Of a DNA stretch of 5,005 nucleotides, positions 1 to 5,005 are shown piece after piece. The notes under the pieces are model-generated. The model was not told where the DNA came from. It saw only the letters and a program-made list of their open reading frames with translations, and searched no databases. Origin of the DNA: QQUD01 sp039029915. Lineage in GTDB: Bacteria; Chloroflexota; Anaerolineae; Promineifilales; Promineifilaceae. Every line of letters starts with the position of its first letter. Position 1 is the stretch's first letter. The stretch lies in assembly GCA_039029915.1 (NCBI GenBank), contig JBCCFD010000527.1:1-5005 (forward strand). Reading direction: 5' to 3'. The position numbers and the translations under genes are program-made.

Positions 1-529
1 AGGCGGCATGGTGCAAAGATTAGGCATTGCCCAAGCGATGCTCCACCGCCCGCCCATTCTTTTTTTAGATGAACCACCCAGCGCACTTGATCCGTCTGGC
101 AGGTATGAACTACTTACGCTTATCGAGTCGCTGCGGGGTGAGATTACGATCTTCTTGTCAAGCCATATTTTGGCAGACATCGAACGCGTGTGTGACACCG
201 TAGCAATTATTAACCAAGGTCAGCTAATTCGCGTTGAAAACCGAGATGTGCTGCTTAATGAGTTCACAACAAACCGCATACACCTTGAGGTACACCGGGC
301 CAGCCTGCCGCAGGTCAGCACCTTACTAACTGAGCTGGAGAATCAAACGTGGCTTAATCGGGTCGTGCAAGATGACGATAAGCTCGATTTGACGGTTAGG
401 AATAACGAATTTGCACAGGCTGAAATATTACCTTTACTGGCGGCCCACAATATCCAAATCAACCGACTTGAATGGAAACGGCCGTCTCTTGAAGAAATCT
501 TCTTAACTTTATCCCAAGAGTCATCATGA
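1..529 (+). CDS. ABC transporter ATP-binding protein, 5' partial
   Basis: This is the C-terminal part of an ABC ATPase that should power the membrane protein encoded next to it. The frame is open to the window edge: codons GGC GGC precede the ATG at 8, giving GGMVQRLGIAQA, which is the ABC signature (SGGM-Q type), so the ATG at 8 is internal and not the start. The Walker A and Q-loop lie upstream of the window. Numbering from that Met, Walker B is ILFLDEP (17-23) with D21 and catalytic E22, the D-loop is SALD (25-28), and the switch histidine is H53 in SSHILAD. Residues about 85-173 form the small C-terminal domain typical of ABC-2 drug/Nod-factor-type ATPases, ending in the usual PSLEEIFL. 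Residue 24 is Pro where Thr, or less often Val, is usual. The stop overlaps the next start (ATGA), so the two are translationally coupled. The exported substrate is unknown. Confidence 0.95.
   Translation, partial: GGMVQRLGIAQAMLHRPPILFLDEPPSALDPSGRYELLTLIESLRGEITIFLSSHILADIERVCDTVAIINQGQLIRVENRDVLLNEFTTNRIHLEVHRASLPQVSTLLTELENQTWLNRVVQDDDKLDLTVRNNEFAQAEILPLLAAHNIQINRLEWKRPSLEEIFLTLSQESS
478..485. repeat. ACGGCCGT iterated palindrome, copy 1
   Basis: First of ten exact copies in the window, inside the ABC ATPase gene and read as Lys-Arg-Pro-Ser. The others start at 825, 1174, 1621, 1825, 1990, 4181, 4334, 4612 and 4917. The flanks tend to be A on the left and T on the right (consensus AAACGGCCGTTT). 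None lies between 1998 and 4180. Confidence 0.8.
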
Positions 530-2091
530 TACTGTTTTACACGCTCTTCACTTTTTTTATGATTGTATGGCCCGTAGGCCTCGCCATTTTCTTCAAACGA
601 CGGGTCACAACCCCATGGTGGCTCTTTGTGGTGGGGATTGTGACTTTTGTTGGTTCACAGGTCTATCACATCCCGCTCAACAGCTGGCTTGAGCAAGTTG
701 GCCTCATTCAGGAATTCAATATTGACGCCCCAAACTTTTGGCGCACGGCGCTAGTTTTGGGTGCCTCAGCTGGACTCAGCGAAACGATAGCCCGAGTCAT
801 CAGTTTTTGGCTCATTCAGCGCAAACGGCCGTTTCAGCAGAAAGCCGACGCGCTCTTTGTTGGTTTAGGACACGGCGGCATTGAAGCTATGCTGATCGGT
901 GGGGTCTTGCTAGCCGCATCAATTAGCGGCCTTTGGGCGCTGCGGGGCGCCAATCTTGCTTCCGCTGGCGTCCCAGCTGCAAACATACCCCTTGTTGAGC
1001 AACAGTTAGCTTCCCTTGAAACTTTAACGCTCCTCAACTTTGTCCCTTTCTTGGAGCGCCTCATTGCCGTTACGCTTCATGTGACCTTATCGCTGCTTGT
1101 GTGGCAGGGTATGGCAAAGAAAAATTGGCTCTACGTGCTTATCGCGGTGGCCTACCATACAGCCATTGACGCGACGGCCGTTTACCTGACTCAGCTCACC
1201 CAAAACATTTGGCTCATCGAGCTTGTTCTTTTGCTTTTCCTTATCCCAGCCCTTTATTACCTATGGCAGCATTGGCCTGCAGCTGATCAAGAGACGCATC
1301 AGAAATTGAGATCAGTCCGGCATCAACTGCGGCTCTTCCAAATTGCTATGCGCAAAGAGCTGGTTCAGCTGTGGCAAACAAAGCGGGTCTTTGTCATCAG
1401 CGCTATTTTTTTGCTTTTTGGGTTAGGTTCACCCATTTTGGCTAACCTAACGCCTCAGCTTCTTGAAGGAATCGAAGGGGCAGAACAATTTGCTGATTTA
1501 ATCCCCACCCCAACCAATGCAGATGCCTTAAATCAATACATTCGGAATATTACCCAATTTGGGTTTATGATTGCTATTTTGATTGGCATGGGAGCAGTAG
1601 CTGGCGAAAAAGAACAGAAAACGGCCGTTATGATTCTCAGCAAACCCCTGCCGAGGTGGGCGTTTTTATTGAGTAAGTTCACGGCCCAAGCGATTTTGTA
1701 TTTTGGCGCGTTCCTCGTTTCATCGCTGGCGGCATATTATTATACGCTTCTATTGTTTGAACCGTTCGCGATTTGGCCGTTTTTGTTAGGGAACTTTTTG
1801 CTGTTGGTGTGGTTATTGGTTTTTACGGCCGTTACGCTCCTAGGCAGCACGATTGCCAAAACCACAACGGGCGCGGCCGGTATTGCCATTGGTGGCGCTA
1901 TCCTCTTTTTAATCTTGGGTGCCATTCCGCAAATTAGCCCGCTGATGCCGTCGGGGTTAATTGGCTGGGCCAGTCAGTTGGGGCTGAATACGGCCGTGTC
2001 TGCTAACGGCGGTGCACTGGCTAGCAATATTGTATTGATCATTGTGATGCTCATTTCGGCCGTGGCCGCTTTCGAGGTGCAAGAGCTGTAG
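526..2091 (+). CDS. Fused YhfC-like intramembrane protease domain / ABC-2 permease
   Basis: This is a polytopic membrane protein of 521 residues with two parts in one uninterrupted frame. Residues about 1-250 resemble the YhfC family (intramembrane metalloprotease-like, PF10086). Visible motifs are GLSETIAR (83-90), GLGHGGIEAML (113-123; H116, E120), ER at 177-178 with H185, and YHTAIDA with H211 and D215. After a polar linker (about 251-265), residues 266-521 look like an ABC-2 permease: an amphipathic entry segment (IAMRKELVQLW), a first helix (about 286-307), an extracytoplasmic loop, the diagnostic cytoplasmic segment EKEQKTAVMILSKPLPR (361-377), then several helices to the C-terminal FEVQEL. 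The ATG lies inside the ATPase stop (ATGA), with AAGAG five bases upstream as a weak ribosome site. It should be the membrane partner of the upstream ATPase. Homology is read by eye. The permease half is secure; the YhfC assignment is likely; proteolytic activity is not shown. Confidence 0.88.
   Translation: MILFYTLFTFFMIVWPVGLAIFFKRRVTTPWWLFVVGIVTFVGSQVYHIPLNSWLEQVGLIQEFNIDAPNFWRTALVLGASAGLSETIARVISFWLIQRKRPFQQKADALFVGLGHGGIEAMLIGGVLLAASISGLWALRGANLASAGVPAANIPLVEQQLASLETLTLLNFVPFLERLIAVTLHVTLSLLVWQGMAKKNWLYVLIAVAYHTAIDATAVYLTQLTQNIWLIELVLLLFLIPALYYLWQHWPAADQETHQKLRSVRHQLRLFQIAMRKELVQLWQTKRVFVISAIFLLFGLGSPILANLTPQLLEGIEGAEQFADLIPTPTNADALNQYIRNITQFGFMIAILIGMGAVAGEKEQKTAVMILSKPLPRWAFLLSKFTAQAILYFGAFLVSSLAAYYYTLLLFEPFAIWPFLLGNFLLLVWLLVFTAVTLLGSTIAKTTTGAAGIAIGGAILFLILGAIPQISPLMPSGLIGWASQLGLNTAVSANGGALASNIVLIIVMLISAVAAFEVQEL
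823..834. repeat. AAACGGCCGTTT, 12-bp perfect palindrome (copy 2)
   Basis: This copy of the iterated palindrome lies in the YhfC-like half of the fusion gene and is read as Lys-Arg-Pro-Phe, a different codon phase from the copies at 1174, 1621, 1825 and 1990 in the same gene, which read Thr-Ala-Val. Confidence 0.8.
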
Positions 2092-2120
2092 TTTCAAATT
2101 CATTACTGATGTTACGCACT

Positions 2121-2138
2121 AAAAAACCTCTGAGGTTT
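2121..2138 (-). terminator. Candidate intrinsic terminator (distal copy), possibly bidirectional
   Basis: Read on the - strand, this is AAACCTCAGAGGTTTTTT: a second copy of the same hairpin with six T at its 3' side, 49 bases beyond the first, giving a tandem terminator arrangement for leftward transcription. On the + strand it lies about 33 bases after the permease stop and ends in TTTCT, so it could also weakly terminate the ABC operon. Confidence 0.45.
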
Positions 2139-2170
2139 CTAATCTATCTGGGAATCATAAGAAAGTCTGT

Positions 2171-2187
2171 AAAAACCTCAGAGGTTT
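2171..2187 (-). terminator. Candidate intrinsic terminator for the lipoprotein operon (proximal)
   Basis: Read on the - strand, this is AAACCTCTGAGGTTTTT: a short hairpin (six pairs, AAACCT/AGGTTT, three-base loop) running into five T. It lies about 100 bases after the lipoprotein stop. The stem is short and A+T-rich, so termination is likely modest on its own. On the + strand the hairpin is followed by GCACC, with no T run, so it is directional. Confidence 0.45.
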
Positions 2188-2287
2188 GCACCAGTGGTAT
2201 TGCGTAACTCCAGTTAATTATTATTTATTGAACAATTCAGAAATTAATTGTGAGAATCACAGTAAATTGAACACAAGTATGGTCTAA

Positions 2288-3730
2288 TTATTCCTGCAAT
2301 ATCCAACCCTCAAAATGCCATCCACCTAGTCTAACAACTTCACCAGAGCTAAGTTCTAACACGACAATGCCCCTATCTGAAGACAAATTGTATTGATCAA
2401 GCCAAGCAACAAATTGGCTATCAGGAGAAACAGTTGGCATAAACGTAAAAGCAGTTCCTACACAGTAATTTATGACTTTTGATTTTTCAAAGTCAACCAA
2501 CAAAAATTCAACGCCTCTATTCAAACTCGAATAACTAAATAAAAATTGATTTTTATTGGCAATCCAACCTAACGGTTTGGGCTCAAGTTGCGAATATGGC
2601 GCAGGTAGAACTAACTCTCTCTTTGCCAATTCAACATTAAACCCAGGATTTAATAAATCCTCAAATTGAACATCTATTACATACTCAAAATAATTTCTAT
2701 CTTTGATTAGCAAATTAAATCTTTGGTTTTCATTCAATCGATATTTAATTAATTGAGATACTATTTCAGGGGGTTGTGACAATAATTCACTGTTCAACCA
2801 AGGGAAAATAAGGGTTGAAGACCCTGTTAAATAATCAAAATAGAGAAATTGCTCGTTCAGCAAGTAAATAAAGCCGATTAATTCGTTTGAGATTGGTATC
2901 ACGCTTGTATTTAAAGCAAGTGCATTCTCCGGAGGTAAAGCCAAGGATGTTTGATTTTGATCTCTTAAAGAAAACAAGCTGGCAGAAAAATAATCGTGAC
3001 TAATCCTGCCATTGTATGGATGTAAAGTCCGGATACCAGATGAGAAGAAAATGGTGTTTACATCTACCCAATAAGATCTCAAAGATTTATTCCTGTTTGT
3101 ATTGATTAGGAATTCTTTTTCACCATCAACATTTATCGTAAAAAAGTCGGCAACTATGTCATCAACAGTTTCATACTCTTGTTCAGGCTGTTCATAATAT
3201 AAAATTCTTCCACTAAGGTTAATTGAACCAAATGTCTTTGAAGGACCGTTCCCAACCGTTTGGGTATTTGGAATTTGGTGAGGCGTCTCTTGGTCTTCTA
3301 AAAATATCCAAAGGCCGCTATCAAATTCATCGAATTGTCGACCTAGAATCCCATTAAAGCCTAATTCTAATTCGGTAAAATTAACAAACTGCTGTGTATC
3401 ACAAAATGCACCATTAATAACTTCAAAATCTGCTCCAACCTTTTCTACTGGCACGATTTCTACGACATCTAATGTTGGAGTTATCACTAGTTCTGGTGTT
3501 GGAGTTTCATTATTTGGAATTTTGGTATGAGTTGGATTAATTAATGTTGGGGTTGGGCTAACAGTTACTGGTGTTGGGTCGGAAATTGTTGCAGTTGCGG
3601 CTACTCTAGGAGTTTTTGTGAGGGTGATACCCTCACTATCAACAAATGGCGTATTCAGAATATTTGCTTCACCATTTGGCTGGCATCCAATAGCAAATCC
3701 AAGCAAAAAAATCAAATAAATGAATTTCAT
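2288..3730 (-). CDS. Putative lipoprotein with Pro/Thr-rich stalk and beta-propeller-like body
   Basis: This 480-residue protein is predicted to be secreted and lipid-anchored. Its start MKFIYLIFLLGFAIG|C is a short hydrophobic signal with a lipobox-like end (AIG-C16; Ala rather than Leu at -3 is less usual). Residues about 25-95 are low-complexity and rich in Pro, Thr, Val and Ile (for example DPTPVTVSPTPT), like the surface stalks of many Chloroflexota lipoproteins. The rest is rich in short beta-strands. The C-terminal part has a TolB/PD40-like blade (SPDSQFVAWLDQ at 435-446, then GIVVLELSSGEVVRL), and earlier strands look like degenerate blades. Apart from the lipidated Cys it has only C110 and C423, which could bridge the first and last blades. 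The ATG is six bases after the upstream stop with no clear Shine-Dalgarno, suggesting coupling. It is much more A+T-rich than the ABC and topoisomerase genes. No specific function is recognised; ligand binding or protein contact at the cell surface is inference. Confidence 0.82.
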   Translation of the reverse strand: MKFIYLIFLLGFAIGCQPNGEANILNTPFVDSEGITLTKTPRVAATATISDPTPVTVSPTPTLINPTHTKIPNNETPTPELVITPTLDVVEIVPVEKVGADFEVINGAFCDTQQFVNFTELELGFNGILGRQFDEFDSGLWIFLEDQETPHQIPNTQTVGNGPSKTFGSINLSGRILYYEQPEQEYETVDDIVADFFTINVDGEKEFLINTNRNKSLRSYWVDVNTIFFSSGIRTLHPYNGRISHDYFSASLFSLRDQNQTSLALPPENALALNTSVIPISNELIGFIYLLNEQFLYFDYLTGSSTLIFPWLNSELLSQPPEIVSQLIKYRLNENQRFNLLIKDRNYFEYVIDVQFEDLLNPGFNVELAKRELVLPAPYSQLEPKPLGWIANKNQFLFSYSSLNRGVEFLLVDFEKSKVINYCVGTAFTFMPTVSPDSQFVAWLDQYNLSSDRGIVVLELSSGEVVRLGGWHFEGWILQE

Positions 3731-3736
3731 AATGAG

Positions 3737-4087
3737 TCAGCTTAAATTGTCTACAACCTCTTTCGCCAACACTTTAATTGATCTTCCTTCATAATCGACT
3801 CCATCATCAAACTGAACAACCTGTTTTAGAGTTGGCAAACAGGCAATATCACCAATTTGAGCTAGAGACTCGATATCGTGGTATCGAATATATGAATCTT
3901 GACTATAAAAAGCACGAGACCGATGAATTCTATCTTCACTTTGATGCAAAATTTTTGATAAGGTTTGAACAACATGTTCAACAGAAAATAAATTTAAAAA
4001 ATCGATCTCAGAATCTGTTAAATCAGGGGGCAACATATAAATTGTATTTTCAACGAGTGTTTCAATTCCTGTTTTCTGAGATGTCAT
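3737..4087 (-). CDS. Hypothetical protein with a HEAT-like C-terminal repeat
   Basis: This is a small acidic protein of 116 residues without a signal peptide or membrane segment, so it is predicted to be cytoplasmic. Residues about 71-115 (DIESLAQIGDIACLPTLKQV, then a DDGVDYEGRS loop and VLAKEVVDNL) resemble one HEAT/PBS-lyase-type helical repeat, a protein-binding scaffold; the N-terminal 70 residues are predicted mostly helical and match nothing I recognise. The start at 4087 directly follows the stop of the topoisomerase gene (TAA then ATG), with no clear Shine-Dalgarno, so translation probably depends on the upstream gene. Met18 is a possible alternative start. Base composition is A+T-rich like the lipoprotein gene and unlike the topoisomerase gene. 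The opposite strand has a 155-codon open frame (3778-4245) that overlaps both genes; it is judged a shadow because this frame fits the operon spacing and gives a plausible helical repeat. Function is unknown. Confidence 0.7.
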   Translation of the reverse strand: MTSQKTGIETLVENTIYMLPPDLTDSEIDFLNLFSVEHVVQTLSKILHQSEDRIHRSRAFYSQDSYIRYHDIESLAQIGDIACLPTLKQVVQFDDGVDYEGRSIKVLAKEVVDNLS

Positions 4088-5005
4088 TTAAATACCATTT
4101 ATATCTAAAAACTGCACGAGTTCTTCCCCAGCTTGTAAATCTAGCAACTGTTCGCTTTTGGTTGAGTCTTCGTGACGAAAACGGCCGTTTTCCAGCCAAA
4201 CAAACCGCTGATTGGTCACAAACCAGCCCGTTTTATGATTTGTAGCCAAGGCAAGTGCGGATTTTTTAGCAATCATCGATTTGCCTTTTGTGTTTGGCTT
4301 CGCAGGTGTTGGTATCCAGTTGGGGGTAATAAAACGGCCGTTTCCATCCGCTGTACCAATCATGACTGGCTCTTCCCCATCAACGACAAGGCCAGTCACG
4401 ACACGATCCGTTTTGCCACAGTTAAACGCTTGAGTACCGGACGTTTTAAGAGACCGAATGGGATAGCGCACCGAGCGACCTTCTTGTGAAAAGAGCGCCA
4501 TCGTCTGATCCCGCTCAACCCCCAGTGCAGCTACCACAATGCCATCAAGGGCATGATCAAATTTAAGCGGTGTTGGGGCATCAATGCTTTCGCGCATAAC
4601 ATTAACAGGAAACGGCCGTGCTACACCGGCTGATGTTATCAACAGCATGCGGCTTTTCGTCGTTAAATCTCCCCAGCGGCACACATAAACGACCTGCTCT
4701 TGTCTTTCTAAGCGGTATAAATTATCGAGCGTAAGTTCAAGCCGATGTCGCTCCATCTGCTCACGAGCCGTTGTCAAAACAAACCGATAATGAGAGGTGA
4801 TATATAAAATCGAAGTATCCAACTCAACAACCAGCAGTTGGGTTGGCACTTGGGTGATGCCTAATTCCTCTAAATCATAATCTTTGCCGCTGGTTAGTGT
4901 ATCGGTGGGCAGCGGAACGGCCGTTACGACACCGTCTTCCCCCAGAACCATCATCGCTTTTTCCTCAACCAGCGCAGCGCTTTCATCCCCTTCAACCGCC
5001 AAAAT
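4088..5005 (-). CDS. Type IIA topoisomerase subunit A (GyrA/ParC-like), C-terminal domain, 5' partial
   Basis: This is the DNA-wrapping C-terminal domain of a gyrase/topoisomerase IV A subunit; the catalytic part lies beyond the right edge. The frame is open to the edge, so the TTG at 5002 is not taken as the start. Counting from the first visible codon (305 residues), successive pinwheel blades can be matched to GyrA: MMVLGEDGVVTAVPL (18-32), ILYITSHYRFVL (66-77), LLITSAGVARPFPV (121-134), MALFSQEGRSVRYPI (169-183) followed by TSGTQAFN, VMIGTADGNGRFI (214-226) followed by TKGKSMI, and GWFVTNQRFVWL (260-271). The entry segment ALVEEKAMMVLGEDG resembles the start of the GyrA C-terminal domain. 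The GyrA box (QRRGGKG type) expected between blades 1 and 2 is not visible; that place reads TLTSGKDYDLEELG. Gyrase wrapping may therefore be reduced, and a ParC-like or divergent paralogue is possible. It is the first visible gene of a tightly packed three-gene unit. Confidence 0.85.
   Translation of the reverse strand: MLAVEGDESAALVEEKAMMVLGEDGVVTAVPLPTDTLTSGKDYDLEELGITQVPTQLLVVELDTSILYITSHYRFVLTTAREQMERHRLELTLDNLYRLERQEQVVYVCRWGDLTTKSRMLLITSAGVARPFPVNVMRESIDAPTPLKFDHALDGIVVAALGVERDQTMALFSQEGRSVRYPIRSLKTSGTQAFNCGKTDRVVTGLVVDGEEPVMIGTADGNGRFITPNWIPTPAKPNTKGKSMIAKKSALALATNHKTGWFVTNQRFVWLENGRFRHEDSTKSEQLLDLQAGEELVQFLDINGI
4177..4192. repeat. GAAAACGGCCGTTTTC, 16-bp perfect palindrome
   Basis: This is the longest perfect form of the iterated palindrome in the window, near the 3' end of the topoisomerase gene and read on the - strand as Glu-Asn-Gly-Arg-Phe. 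A second 12-bp perfect copy (4332-4343) also encodes Asn-Gly-Arg-Phe about 150 bases away. Confidence 0.8.

Larger units (their letters stand above)
2111..2208. repeat. 98-bp nested inverted repeat, possible MITE-like element
   Basis: GTTACGCA at 2111-2118 is matched by its exact reverse complement TGCGTAAC at 2201-2208. Inside these ends, AAACCTCTGAGGTTT (2124-2138) is matched by its exact reverse complement AAACCTCAGAGGTTT (2173-2187). Each 15-mer is also itself a 7-1-7 palindrome. The spacers between the outer and inner repeats differ in length (5 and 14 bases). No clear target-site duplication is visible next to the outer ends. It could be a small non-autonomous mobile element, a pair of terminators, or both. 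The repeats are direct observation; the mobile interpretation is inference. Confidence 0.65.
2092..2287. other. Intergenic region between convergent genes
   Basis: This 196-base gap separates the stop of the + strand permease from the stop of the - strand lipoprotein gene. Its left half holds a nested inverted repeat (2111-2208) with two near-identical short hairpins, listed separately. Its right part (2209-2287) is very A+T-rich and shows no open frame, no convincing promoter and only a weak 6-bp stem (ACAATT at 2232-2237 with AATTGT at 2246-2251). Because both flanking genes run into it, its expected role is transcription termination. Confidence 0.8.

Noticed and set aside
834..1064. 76-codon open frame on the - strand inside the fusion gene
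   Set aside because: The sense frame encodes clear YhfC-like motifs here; the antisense peptide looks like a low-complexity shadow.
1740..1925. 61-codon open frame on the - strand inside the permease half
   Set aside because: It is the antisense of transmembrane helices, with no supporting signal.
2232..2251. Hairpin ACAATT/AATTGT in the intergenic region
   Set aside because: Six mostly A-T pairs with an eight-base loop and no T run are expected by chance in this composition.
3440..3610. Repetitive-looking stretch with recurring GTTGGG/GTTGG words
   Set aside because: It is the coding side of the Pro/Thr-rich stalk of the lipoprotein and shows no regular DNA period, so it is not a separate repeat or CRISPR.
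3778..4245. 155-codon open frame on the + strand, opposite the HEAT-like gene and the end of the topoisomerase gene
   Set aside because: It straddles two - strand genes that fit together by spacing, and its translation shows no recognisable domain. The region is A+T-rich, where chance frames of this length occur.
4172..4489. 105-codon open frame on the + strand inside the topoisomerase gene
   Set aside because: It lies antisense to a well-matched GyrA-like domain and has no domain features of its own.
5000..5002. TTG as the start of the topoisomerase-like gene
   Set aside because: The frame continues to the window edge, and the visible part begins where a GyrA C-terminal domain would follow the catalytic core, so the start is almost certainly upstream.

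Overview
The window looks like an ordinary bacterial chromosome segment. The most likely source is a Chloroflexota (Anaerolineae-like) genome, but this is a guess from gene style, not a proof. The clues are an ABC ATPase whose Walker B/D-loop region and C-terminal domain look like those of this group, a lipoprotein with a Pro/Thr linker and a beta-propeller-like body, and an unusual density of the palindrome ACGGCCGT. There are no RNA genes, CRISPR arrays or transposase genes.

Layout. Positions 1-2091 (+ strand) hold an ABC export operon. It consists of the 3' part of an ATPase gene and, overlapping it by ATGA, a 521-residue membrane protein. That protein appears to fuse a YhfC-type intramembrane-protease-like domain (residues about 1-250) to an ABC-2 permease (about 265-521). 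Positions 2092-2287 are the gap between two convergent transcription units. The gap carries a 98-bp nested inverted repeat (2111-2208) whose two inner hairpins could act as terminators, mainly for the - strand. On the - strand, read from right to left, are the C-terminal beta-pinwheel part of a type IIA topoisomerase A subunit (4088-5005, cut by the window edge), a 116-residue HEAT-like protein that starts on the base after its stop (3737-4087), and a 480-residue lipoprotein with a Pro/Thr-rich stalk and a propeller-like body (2288-3730), 6 bases further on.

How the parts relate. The ATPase and fused permease should form one exporter; its substrate cannot be read from the sequence. The three - strand genes are packed tightly enough to be one transcript, but the two distal genes are much more A+T-rich than the topoisomerase gene. 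They also lack the ACGGCCGT palindrome that occurs ten times in the rest of the window, so they look like later arrivals or genes under different constraint.

The two points most worth following are the iterated palindrome, which is read in three different codon phases and so is probably selected as DNA, and the protease-like/ABC permease fusion. I did not find a complete new defence or mobile system.
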